A DNA stretch of 8,111 nt from an uncultured Lachnospiraceae bacterium (GTDB lineage Bacteria > Bacillota > Clostridia > Lachnospirales > Lachnospiraceae), in the NCBI GenBank assembly GCA_910586005.1, contig CAJUHG010000094.1, forward strand, positions 1-8,111. Reading direction: 5' to 3'. Of the stretch, positions 1-5,857 are shown piece after piece. The position numbers and the translations under genes were made by a program. How positions within the stretch are numbered: position 1 is the stretch's first letter; each line of letters opens with the position of its first letter. Below the pieces are notes generated by a model. The model was not told where the DNA came from. It did no database searches and was given only the letters and a program-made list of their open reading frames with translations.

Positions 1-2007
1 ATGTTAAAAGAATTTGCATATTTAGGCAGTGAAAAAGCAGAAGAAGTTGTTATTACTAATACAAATAAAATTGCAGATATGTGTGAAAAAATTTCTCCGG
101 TACGTCCAGATAAATGTCCACCCATAATTGAAAATTCAGATCAAATGTTGAGGGATATTTGTTATCATCGGGCTCATGAAATTTATGGAGAGAACCTCCC
201 AAATTTAGTATATGAACGTTTGGAACGTGAGTTAAATTCTATTATCTCCAATGGGTATGCAGTTATGTATATTATTGCTCAAAAACTGGTATGGAAATCG
301 AATGAAGATGGATATTTGGTAGGTTCTCGTGGTTCTGTAGGTTCTTCTTTTGTGGCTACTATGTCTGGTATTACAGAGGTAAATCCTTTATCTCCACATT
401 ATTATTGTGCAAATTGTCATTACAGCGATTTTGATTCAGAAGAAGTCAAAGCTTATGCGGGACGTGCGGGATGTGATATGCCAGATAAACCTTGTCCTGT
501 CTGTGGACAACCATTAGTAAAAGAAGGTTTTGATATTCCTTTTGAGACATTTTTGGGCTTTAAAGGAAATAAAGAGCCTGATATTGACTTAAATTTTTCA
601 GGAGAATACCAAAGTAAAGCACATGCTTATTGTGAAGTCATTTTTGGTTATGGGCAAACTTATCGTGCTGGAACAATTGGAACACTTGCAGATAAAACGG
701 CGTTTGGATATATTAAAAATTATTTTGAAGAACGGGGAATAAGGAAGCGTAATTGTGAAATTGACCGTATTGTACAGGGATGTGTGGGGGTGCGGCGTAC
801 AACAGGGCAACATCCGGGAGGAATTATTGTGCTTCCAATAGGAGAAGAAATAGATTCTTTTACGCCTATTCAACATCCTGCAAATGATATGACAACAGAT
901 ATTGTTACTACTCATTTTGATTACCACTCTATCGATCACAACTTATTGAAACTAGATATCCTTGGACATGATGATCCTACCATGATTCGTATGTTAGAGG
1001 ACTTAACTGGAATTGATGCACAGAAAATTCCACTCGATGATAAAGAAGTTATGTCTTTGTTCCAAAGTACCAAGGCGCTTGGAATTACTCCAGAAGACAT
1101 TGGAGGTTGCAAACTAGGATCTCTTGGTATTCCTGAATTTGGTACAGAATTTGTAATTCAAATGTTAATTGATACAAATCCACAGTCTTTTTCTGATTTG
1201 GTTCGTATTTCTGGGTTGTCTCATGGCACAGATGTATGGCTTGGAAATGCACAAACTTTAATTCAGGAAGGAAAAGCTACAATTTCAACAGCAATTTGTA
1301 CACGTGATGATATTATGACTTATTTAATTGGTATGGGAATGGAAAGTGAATTGTCTTTTACGATTATGGAAAGTGTTCGAAAGGGAAAGGGTTTAAAACC
1401 AGAATGGGAACAAGTTATGACAGAGCACCATGTACCAGATTGGTATATTTGGTCTTGCAAGAAAATCAAATATATGTTTCCAAAAGCACATGCAGCAGCC
1501 TATGTTATGATGGCATGGAGAATTGCTTATTGTAAAGTCTTTTATCCTCTTGCTTATTATGCAGCATTTTTTAGCATTCGTGCTACTTCTTTTAATTATG
1601 AATTAATGTGTCAAGGGAGACAAAAATTAGATTATTTTCTAACAGATTATGAACGCAGAAAAGATACGCTTACCAAAAAAGAACAAGATACGATAAAAGA
1701 TATGAAAATTGTACAAGAGATGTATGCAAGGGGATTTGAATTTATTCCAGTGGACTTGTTTACTGCACAAGCTCATACTTTTCAAATGATAGAGGGAAAA
1801 CTTATGCCTTCTTTAGATACGATAGAAGGATTGGGAGATAAAGCAGCAGAAGCAGTGGTAGAGGCAGCCAAAGATGGGCCATTTTTATCCAAAGACGATT
1901 TTCGCCAACGGACAAAAGTATCAAAAACAGTAATAGATTTAATGGGAGATTTAGGTATTCTTGGAAACTTGCCAGAATCTAATCAATTATCTTTGTTTGA
2001 TTTTTAG
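1..2007 (+). CDS. polC: DNA polymerase III subunit alpha, PolC type (C-terminal part, 5' end outside window)
   Basis: PolC is the replicative DNA polymerase of low-GC Gram-positives and extends DNA at the fork while held by the beta clamp. The 668 residues here correspond to the C-terminal half of a protein of roughly 1,450 residues. The first Met lies inside the conserved MLKEFAYLG segment and has no ribosome binding site in view, so it is an internal residue and the gene starts before the window. Visible parts: the nucleotide-binding GSRGSVGSS loop (about 108-116); four cysteines C136, C139, C165 and C168, as in the PolC zinc-binding module; the palm acidic motif PDIDLNF with D194 and D196; the third catalytic Asp D319 in LLKLDILGHDD; the KAHAAAY fingers motif (495-501); a helix-hairpin-helix region (about 608-635); and the C-terminal clamp-binding motif QLSLF (662-666). 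No catalytic residue is missing. A strong terminator follows, so polC ends its transcription unit. Confidence 0.97.
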   Translation: MLKEFAYLGSEKAEEVVITNTNKIADMCEKISPVRPDKCPPIIENSDQMLRDICYHRAHEIYGENLPNLVYERLERELNSIISNGYAVMYIIAQKLVWKSNEDGYLVGSRGSVGSSFVATMSGITEVNPLSPHYYCANCHYSDFDSEEVKAYAGRAGCDMPDKPCPVCGQPLVKEGFDIPFETFLGFKGNKEPDIDLNFSGEYQSKAHAYCEVIFGYGQTYRAGTIGTLADKTAFGYIKNYFEERGIRKRNCEIDRIVQGCVGVRRTTGQHPGGIIVLPIGEEIDSFTPIQHPANDMTTDIVTTHFDYHSIDHNLLKLDILGHDDPTMIRMLEDLTGIDAQKIPLDDKEVMSLFQSTKALGITPEDIGGCKLGSLGIPEFGTEFVIQMLIDTNPQSFSDLVRISGLSHGTDVWLGNAQTLIQEGKATISTAICTRDDIMTYLIGMGMESELSFTIMESVRKGKGLKPEWEQVMTEHHVPDWYIWSCKKIKYMFPKAHAAAYVMMAWRIAYCKVFYPLAYYAAFFSIRATSFNYELMCQGRQKLDYFLTDYERRKDTLTKKEQDTIKDMKIVQEMYARGFEFIPVDLFTAQAHTFQMIEGKLMPSLDTIEGLGDKAAEAVVEAAKDGPFLSKDDFRQRTKVSKTVIDLMGDLGILGNLPESNQLSLFDF

Positions 2008-2088
2008 ATGCTTAAAAAAGGTTATTTTTGTTTGATATTTTTAAGATAATATGGTCATAATTTTAATAGTTTAGAAGTTGTATAAAAC

Positions 2089-2126
2089 CACAACAGCAAG
2101 AATCTTTTTGGATTCTTGCTGTTGTG
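2089..2126. terminator. Bidirectional intrinsic terminator between polC and tetR
   Basis: A perfect 16-bp inverted repeat (2089-2104 and 2111-2126) encloses a 6-nt loop. On the plus strand it is followed by ATTTTG, and on the minus strand by GTTTTATA. It sits between two convergent genes, so it should end polC transcription from the left and tetR transcription from the right. The T-tracts are short, but the stem is long and unbroken. Confidence 0.85.
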
Positions 2127-2179
2127 ATTTTGATGTTATAGGAAAGATACTTTGAAGCTTTAGCTTGATAAGATACTTT

Positions 2180-2791
2180 CTATAGCATTAAAAAATTCAG
2201 GGAACCCGAAGGGTTTCCGGTTCCTTTTTCTAACAAAGAAATTAGTCCAAGAATGACTTCTTCTATTTCTTTTGAGGTAGAAGGAAGCAACATATTATCT
2301 AATTTTATAGAAAGAACTAATAATACAATTTCTGCTAATGCAGCAGGATAATCAAAATGAATATCTCCATTTTCAATACCTTGTTGGATAATTATAGTTA
2401 ATTCTGGCTTTAATTTAGATATTAAGTAATTTAGATGTTTTTGGTATAGAAGAGCTCTTTCTTGAGCATTTCCAAGAGAAGCGTTGGCATCTTGAAGAAG
2501 AAATTCTGCTGAAGAATTTCGGCACGTTTGAAAAATCATTGCCATTCTTGTAAAAGGGGAAATTTCTGACTGCTTTGCTAATCTTTTAGCAGTATCCAGA
2601 GGTTTTTCATGATTTCGTTTTATCAATGCTTCTAAAATGGCATCTTTCGAAGGAAAATAATAATAAATACTGCCTTTTCCCATACCAGCCGTCTGTGCAA
2701 TTTCACTGACAGAAATATTTTGTATCTGTTTATTTTCTAGTAAAGTCTGAAGTGCATCCAGAATTTTATTATATTTTGCGGAAACCGACAT
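2180..2791 (-). CDS. TetR/AcrR-family transcriptional regulator
   Basis: A 203-residue protein of typical TetR length. The N-terminal three-helix DNA-binding domain is clear: ISVSEIAQTAGMGKGSIYYYF (26-46) followed by SKDAILEALI is the textbook family signature, and the rest (about 60-190) is a divergent helical ligand-binding and dimerisation domain. The start is supported by AGGAGG at 2799-2804, seven bases before the ATG. The ligand cannot be read from sequence. The gene points away from the SCP2-family gene at 3257, whose promoter carries two palindromic TetR-type operators, so I infer that it represses that gene, probably in response to a lipid-like or hydrophobic molecule, and may autoregulate. 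The extreme C-terminus (GTGNPSGSLNFLML) is encoded by a hairpin and T-tract, so it is probably not part of the conserved fold. The family call is secure; target and ligand are inference. Confidence 0.93.
   Translation of the reverse strand: MSVSAKYNKILDALQTLLENKQIQNISVSEIAQTAGMGKGSIYYYFPSKDAILEALIKRNHEKPLDTAKRLAKQSEISPFTRMAMIFQTCRNSSAEFLLQDANASLGNAQERALLYQKHLNYLISKLKPELTIIIQQGIENGDIHFDYPAALAEIVLLVLSIKLDNMLLPSTSKEIEEVILGLISLLEKGTGNPSGSLNFLML
2190..2218 (-). terminator. Hairpin plus T-tract overlapping the 3' end of tetR
   Basis: Read on the minus strand, GGAAACCC, the loop TTC, and GGGTTCC form a 7-bp stem with one bulged A. CTGAA and six T residues (2190-2195) follow. This has the form of an intrinsic terminator, yet the tetR reading frame passes straight through it and stops at 2180-2182. 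An alternative 6-bp pairing of GGAACC with GGTTCC competes. The larger hairpin at 2089-2126 would act as a back-up terminator. Confidence 0.55.
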
Positions 2792-2833
2792 GTTGTTACC
2801 TCCTGGATTAGTGATATCTTAATGAGAAGACCT

Positions 2834-2862
2834 TTATTTTTATAAATGGTGAATAGAGTCAA
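2834..2862 (-). promoter_or_regulatory. Possible tetR promoter
   Basis: On the minus strand TTGACT (2862-2857) is followed after 17 bases by AAATAA (2839-2834), a weak -10. The overlapping TATAAA (2844-2839) is a better -10, but its -35 would fall inside the GC-rich repeat (GGTATT, 2867-2862). The TTGAC here also matches one half of the operators found at 3172 and 3216, so autoregulation is possible. The evidence is thin. Confidence 0.25.
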
Positions 2863-3046
2863 ATACCCCGCAGCAAGTTGACGGGGCATGCCTAGCTTGT
2901 TTTTAGCAAATTCGCCCCAAGGGGCGGGGGATTTAACCCTCGCGGCAGTCTACACTCCGTTTCGGTCCGTGCTTAACATGCGCCACTGGCGCATAGCACC
3001 GCCAAATATCCACGCAAGCGTGGCTGCTTGGCTCATTGCTCGCGGG
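2863..3046. repeat. GC-rich, hairpin-rich intergenic element (probable dispersed repeat)
   Basis: This stretch has about 58% G+C (counted over 2881-3050), against about 30% in the flanks, and contains a chain of hairpins. ATACCCCG pairs with CGGGGCAT (2863-2870/2882-2889, one mismatch). CGCCCC pairs with GGGGCG (2913-2918/2921-2926), CCG with CGG (2957-2959/2963-2965), and CCACGC with GCGTGG (3010-3015/3018-3023). The best is a two-part hairpin, GTGCT plus ATGCGCC pairing with GGCGCAT plus AGCAC (2969-2999, 12 bp with a 4-nt bulge). Short ends CCCGC (2867-2871) and GCGGG (3042-3046) are inverted. A 72-codon frame (2888-3106) is open across it, but its predicted peptide matches no domain I know. 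From memory, unverified, near-identical blocks and the same stray peptide recur in Lachnospiraceae and related gut Firmicutes. It lies between tetR and its presumed operators, and I see no transposase. Confidence 0.65.
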
Positions 3047-3171
3047 AATAAATTTACTTTAACAAAAGTTTTTCCAAGTAAGAGAAAAGTCTTCTTCAAG
3101 AAGTAGATTGTATATTTTTCAAATTATAACATATTTTAAATAATGCAAGCAATAAAAATAAAAAGTATAGC

Positions 3172-3186
3172 TTGACCATTAGTCAA
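3172..3186. promoter_or_regulatory. TetR-type operator O1, overlapping the -35 of the SCP2-family gene
   Basis: TTGACCATTAGTCAA is a 15-bp near-palindrome with arms TTGAC and GTCAA around a 5-bp centre. It shares the pattern TYGACCRTTRGTCRA with the second site at 3216. Its left arm is also the -35 hexamer, so a bound regulator would block RNA polymerase. Architecture and position fit a TetR-family dimer. Confidence 0.75.
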
Positions 3187-3200
3187 AAACATGTTAATGT
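3172..3200 (+). promoter_or_regulatory. Promoter of the SCP2-family gene
   Basis: The -35 is TTGACC (3172-3177). After 17 bases comes TAATGT (3195-3200), preceded by TG at 3192-3193, giving an extended -10. Transcription would start near 3207, about 50 bases before the ATG, with operator O1 over the -35 and operator O2 just after the start site. Confidence 0.6.
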
Positions 3201-3215
3201 AGTAGGAACAACTAA

Positions 3216-3230
3216 TCGACCGTTGGTCGA
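3216..3230. promoter_or_regulatory. TetR-type operator O2, downstream of the SCP2-family promoter
   Basis: TCGACCGTTGGTCGA is a 15-bp near-palindrome with arms TCGAC and GTCGA. It matches O1 at 11 of 15 positions, and two of the differences are symmetrical T/C and A/G changes. The operator centres are 44 bp apart, about four helical turns, so two dimers could bind the same face. It lies in the expected leader, 13 bases before the ribosome binding site. Confidence 0.75.
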
Positions 3231-3256
3231 AAATATTATATTTGGAGGATACAGAT

Positions 3257-3592
3257 ATGACATACGAGGAATTTTTTGCAAAAGTGAAAGAAAAATTTAT
3301 GGCTGCAGATGTCAGTGATATTACAGAACATCTTGCATATCAGTTTAACATTACTGGGGAAGCAGAAGGTGTTTTCTATGTAGAAGTCAAAGAGGGCAAG
3401 CTTTATGTAGAACCTTATGATTATATTGACAGAGATGCAATGTTTACTTGTTCCGCAGAAAATCTAATGAAACTTGCAGGAGGAAAATTAGATCCAATCC
3501 TTGCGGTAACAATGAAGAAACTGAAAGTAGAAGGCAATATTGACAAAGCATTAAAGTTAAAGAACTTGATTGGTAGTAAAAAAAAGAAATAA
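3257..3592 (+). CDS. SCP2 (sterol carrier protein 2-like) domain protein
   Basis: A small soluble protein of 111 residues that is essentially one SCP2 domain. SCP2 folds bind hydrophobic ligands such as fatty acids and acyl-CoA in an internal tunnel; in bacteria the stand-alone versions have no fixed role. Family features are an N-terminal helix (1-18), a beta sheet ending in FYVEVKEGKLYVEPYD (about 40-55), a strand and helix through MFTCSAENLMKLAGGKLDP (62-80), and the typical end AVTMKKLKVEGNIDKALKL (83-101). A lysine-rich tail (108-111) closes it. I chose ATG 3257, eight bases after GGAGG (3244-3248); a frame from TTG 3242 would start upstream of that Shine-Dalgarno, with the site inside the coding region, and is unlikely. 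It has its own promoter with two TetR-type operators and is probably repressed by the tetR product at 2180-2791. Confidence 0.85.
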   Translation: MTYEEFFAKVKEKFMAADVSDITEHLAYQFNITGEAEGVFYVEVKEGKLYVEPYDYIDRDAMFTCSAENLMKLAGGKLDPILAVTMKKLKVEGNIDKALKLKNLIGSKKKK

Positions 3593-3634
3593 ATATTTTT
3601 GAATGTATCAATCGTATTCTTGTATACAATCCAC

Positions 3635-3683
3635 AAAAAACCATTTTAGAGGAAGACTAGAAATTCTTTTAAAATGGCTTTTT
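3635..3683. terminator. Bidirectional intrinsic terminator between the SCP2-family gene and xpt
   Basis: CCATTTTA (3641-3648) pairs with TAAAATGG (3670-3677) around a 21-nt loop. Six A residues (3635-3640) precede the stem, and C plus five T residues (3679-3683) follow it. RNA from either strand therefore ends in a U-run, six U directly after the stem on the minus strand. It lies between two convergent genes and serves both. Confidence 0.7.
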
Positions 3684-3758
3684 GATGGGAAAATACATAC
3701 ATAGTAGTATTTATACTGAGTGTTTGAGTTCATACTATATTATAAATTTTAATCTTAT

Positions 3759-4334
3759 TTAGGAAGGACCAAATTCAATATAATTCTCTGACATTTTTGT
3801 AATTCTTGCAAGTGCAAAGACTTCGATTCCCTGAGCATTTAATTTTTCTCGACCAGGCTGAAAAGATTTTTCAATTAACACACCTAATCCTGCAATCGTA
3901 GCATGAGACATACGAATTAAGCGGATCGCTGCAGTTGCAGATTCTCCATTTGCCAAAAAATCATCTACAAGTAGAACATGATCTTCTTCACTAATATATT
4001 TTTTTGAAAGAGTTAATTCATAATTGGTTTCTTTGGTAAAAGAAGTAACTACAGTTTGATATAAGTCCTGATTTAGTATTTTGGATGGTTGTTTTTTTAG
4101 AATAAGCATGGGAACCTTTAAAGCAATAGATGTTGTAAGTGCTGGAGAAATACCAGAGCTTTCAATGGTAGCAACTTTTGTAATACCTTTATTTCTAAAA
4201 TGTTCCGCAATATTTTTTCCCATTTCTTGCATTAATATGGGATCTACTTGATGATTAATAAAACTATCTACCTTTAAAATATGTTCGTTTACAGCAATTC
4301 CATCATTCTTTATTTTTTCTTCCAATAATTTCAT
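3759..4334 (-). CDS. xpt: Xanthine phosphoribosyltransferase
   Basis: This cytoplasmic purine-salvage enzyme converts xanthine and PRPP to XMP and pyrophosphate, feeding GMP synthesis. The 191 residues match the length of the Bacillus enzyme (about 194) and align with it throughout. Visible landmarks are LKVDSFINHQVDP (20-32), TIESSGISPA (56-65), the PRPP-binding loop VLLVDDFLANGESA (120-133, with the acidic pair D124/D125), and IEKSFQPGR (154-162), characteristic of Xpt. The start is supported by AGAGGTGA (4341-4348), seven bases before the ATG. It follows the membrane-protein gene by 39 bp on the same strand with no promoter or terminator between, so the two are probably co-transcribed. Unlike the B. 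subtilis gene, it has no purine riboswitch in the available leader. The terminator at 3635-3683 lies downstream. The HPRT/APRT fold is shared, but the Xpt motifs make this call firm. Confidence 0.95.
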   Translation of the reverse strand: MKLLEEKIKNDGIAVNEHILKVDSFINHQVDPILMQEMGKNIAEHFRNKGITKVATIESSGISPALTTSIALKVPMLILKKQPSKILNQDLYQTVVTSFTKETNYELTLSKKYISEEDHVLLVDDFLANGESATAAIRLIRMSHATIAGLGVLIEKSFQPGREKLNAQGIEVFALARITKMSENYIEFGPS

Positions 4335-4373
4335 ATCTGTTCACCTCTAAAAAATTTAAGATTAAGACAATTT

Positions 4374-4925
4374 CTAGTCTGGAAAATACATTTGATATAT
4401 TTTTTCTGACATATATTCCAGAAAGGACTCCTCTAAGTTTCCAAATTGTTCTGTAAGAAGACGACTAATATTTTCCCAACGTAGAAAATATAATTGCTCA
4501 ATAGAGAGGTCTTCTTCGTCCATGCCATTTGAAATAGCATCTGCAGAATAATGCTCTAGAAACCATTGTGTAATCTGGTATATAAAAATATCTTCTTTAG
4601 ACTTATCAGTACTAATTGATTTTTTATTATGGAAGGCTTTTATTCCTATTATTAAAAATAGTAAAAATAAAAATCCAAGCACAATCGTATATAATATTTT
4701 GAAATAGAAGGAAAATTCTAGGAAAAAAATATTTGTCCAAGATAATACAACAAATATAAGTCCTATTATTCCAAATAATGTAAATACCCATGCAGTAGAA
4801 GTAGCATCTTCTAATTGTTTGCCTTTTTCCACATAAATATGAGAAGGTTTTTGTATCAACTCAGATAGTGTATCCTGCTCCACAAGTTTTTGGGAAGGAG
4901 ATGAGTTGTCTTTTGATTGTGACAT
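4374..4925 (-). CDS. Hypothetical two-helix membrane protein
   Basis: I do not recognise this 183-residue protein. It has a polar, Ser/Gln/Lys/Glu-rich N-terminal region without a signal peptide (1-42), two strongly hydrophobic helices (about 45-68 and 74-96) joined by a very short turn, then a basic stretch (HNKKS, 98-103) and an acidic, aromatic-rich C-terminal domain (about 104-183). By the positive-inside tendency, with KGK before helix 1 and NKK after helix 2, both ends should face the cytoplasm, forming a membrane hairpin with a cytosolic helical domain. The start is supported by a GGGGG stretch (4933-4937) seven bases before the ATG. Co-transcription with xpt (39 bp downstream) is likely, but the proteins share no obvious biochemistry, so no function is assigned. 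Codon use looks like that of the neighbours. Confidence 0.85.
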   Translation of the reverse strand: MSQSKDNSSPSQKLVEQDTLSELIQKPSHIYVEKGKQLEDATSTAWVFTLFGIIGLIFVVLSWTNIFFLEFSFYFKILYTIVLGFLFLLFLIIGIKAFHNKKSISTDKSKEDIFIYQITQWFLEHYSADAISNGMDEEDLSIEQLYFLRWENISRLLTEQFGNLEESFLEYMSEKIYQMYFPD

Positions 4926-4955
4926 GATAATACCCCCATTTCTGTCAATAATTAT

Positions 4956-4984
4956 ATTATAAATGAAATAATGTGATATTACAA
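4956..4984 (-). promoter_or_regulatory. Promoter of the membrane protein-xpt unit
   Basis: On the minus strand TTGTAA (4984-4979), a 17-base spacer and a consensus TATAAT (4961-4956) form a good housekeeping promoter. Transcription would start near 4949, giving a leader of only about 24 bases. That is too short to hold a riboswitch. Confidence 0.7.
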
Positions 4985-5012
4985 CATTTTTGCACTATTG
5001 TGATGTAGAATA

Positions 5013-5021
5013 TGTTATAAT
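5013..5021 (+). promoter_or_regulatory. Extended -10 element, candidate distal rlmH promoter
   Basis: TGTTATAAT contains a consensus TATAAT (5016-5021) with an upstream TG. TTGCAC (4990-4995) is a possible -35, but the 20-base spacer is long, so activity would rest on the extended -10. It would fire divergently from the promoter at 4956-4984 and leave a leader of about 235 bases before rlmH. Confidence 0.4.
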
Positions 5022-5262
5022 AAAAAATAATTGACTATAAAATAAAACTCTTTTTTGGATATTTCAATATACTATACAGTTATTTCCAAGTGTATCCTCT
5101 AGGGTATCCCCCATATCAGTAATCAATGTTCTATCATATGTAATTTCTAGAAATATCTTGATATGTTCACTCAGTTATTTCATAAGGTATAAAAGATATC
5201 CATAATACTAAAAATTTATAAGTTTGCAATAATCTATAAGATAATAGAAAAAGAGGAATAAC
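5022..5262 (+). other. AT-rich leader region before rlmH
   Basis: No gene is visible here. It contains a second weak promoter candidate, TTCACT (5166-5171), a 16-base spacer and TATAAA (5188-5193), which would give a short leader. It also has a 12-bp perfect palindrome ATTTCTAGAAAT (5143-5154) and a short direct repeat of GTATCC near 5091 and 5104. I found no known riboswitch or T-box signature, and no terminator hairpin. Confidence 0.35.
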
Positions 5263-5742
5263 ATGAAAATAACAGTTTTAGCAGTTGGAAAAATAAAAGA
5301 AAAATTTTATCAGGAAGCAATTTTAGAGTTTCAAAAGCGACTTAGTCGTTATTGTAAAATGGAAATAATTGAAGTAGCAGATGAAAAAACACCAGATCAT
5401 GCAAGTGAAATACAAGAAAATCAGATAAAAGAGAAAGAGGGACAAAGACTTTTAAAATACATCAAACAGGATGCATGGGTCTGTGCTCTTGCGATTGATG
5501 GAACCATGCTAGATTCTGTAGAACTTTCTAAAAAAATGGGTTATTTAGGTATTTCTGGAATTAGCCATATCATGTTTATTATTGGTGGTTCACTTGGACT
5601 AGCAGACATTGTTTTAAAACAAGTGGATTTTAAACTAAGTTTTTCAAAGATGACTTTTCCACATCAATTGATGCGAGTAATTCTTTTAGAACAGATTTAT
5701 CGAGGTTATAGAATTTTAATGAAAGAACCATATCATAAGTAA
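5263..5742 (+). CDS. rlmH: 23S rRNA (pseudouridine-1915 N3)-methyltransferase RlmH
   Basis: RlmH is a small SPOUT-class, SAM-dependent enzyme that methylates pseudouridine 1915 in helix 69 of 23S rRNA on the assembled 70S ribosome. The 159 residues equal the usual family length. Diagnostic features are the N-terminal MKITVLAVGKIKEKF (1-15), the strand LAIDGTMLDS (76-85), the SAM-binding loop FIIGGSLGL (105-113), and the trefoil-knot C-terminus with FPHQLMRVILLEQIYRGYRI (132-151) ending in PYHK (156-159), the conserved C-terminal motif. AGAGGA (5252-5257) lies five bases before the ATG. It is transcribed alone on the plus strand, with no strong terminator downstream, so some read-through towards ppdK is possible. 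Confidence 0.97.
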   Translation: MKITVLAVGKIKEKFYQEAILEFQKRLSRYCKMEIIEVADEKTPDHASEIQENQIKEKEGQRLLKYIKQDAWVCALAIDGTMLDSVELSKKMGYLGISGISHIMFIIGGSLGLADIVLKQVDFKLSFSKMTFPHQLMRVILLEQIYRGYRILMKEPYHK

Positions 5743-5771
5743 AGAAAGCTATTTTAGTATTTGTGACATTG

Positions 5772-5790
5772 TAACAAAAATGTTTTGTTA
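5772..5790. repeat. AT-rich inverted repeat after rlmH
   Basis: TAACAAAA (5772-5779) and TTTTGTTA (5783-5790) form a perfect 8-bp stem with an ATG loop, 30 bases after the rlmH stop. Only one G-C pair is present and no U-run follows, so it would be a weak terminator at best. It could equally protect the 3' end or bind a protein. Confidence 0.35.
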
Positions 5791-5826
5791 TTGATGGATG
5801 GATATGGAAAAAATGAAAAAATAGAC

Positions 5827-5857
5827 TTGCTATTCTTCCAAAATATGATAATATAAT
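5827..5857 (+). promoter_or_regulatory. Candidate ppdK promoter
   Basis: TTGCTA (5827-5832) precedes a consensus TATAAT (5852-5857) by 19 bases, slightly long. A second candidate just downstream is TTTATA (5868-5873), 17 bases and TATGAT (5891-5896). Either would leave a leader of about 200 bases before ppdK. Confidence 0.4.

Noticed and set aside
1..3. ATG at position 1 as the true start of polC
   Set aside because: The sequence begins in the middle of a conserved PolC segment and the N-terminal OB, PHP and exonuclease regions are missing because the window is cut there, not because the gene is truncated.
598..939. Minus-strand open frame of 113 codons
   Set aside because: It lies wholly inside polC, opposite the catalytic core, with no ribosome binding site; it is a shadow of the real gene.
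2011..2045. Inverted repeat CTTAAAAA/TTTTTAAG right after polC
   Set aside because: An AT-only stem with a 19-nt loop, expected by chance in this base composition, and a far better terminator follows at 2089-2126.
2888..3106. 72-codon plus-strand open frame as a real protein gene
   Set aside because: No ribosome binding site, no recognisable domain, and the sequence is explained by the hairpin-rich repeat; it is treated as part of that element.
3421..3644. Two overlapping minus-strand frames of 66 and 71 codons
   Set aside because: They oppose the SCP2-family gene and its AT-rich 3' flank; the hydrophobic Phe/Leu-rich peptides are what antisense of Lys/Glu-rich coding gives.
3701..3738. ATAGTA/TACTAT inverted repeat as an xpt terminator
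   Set aside because: The pairing is short and AT-rich with competing registers; the terminator at 3635-3683 with its U-run on the minus strand is a better candidate.
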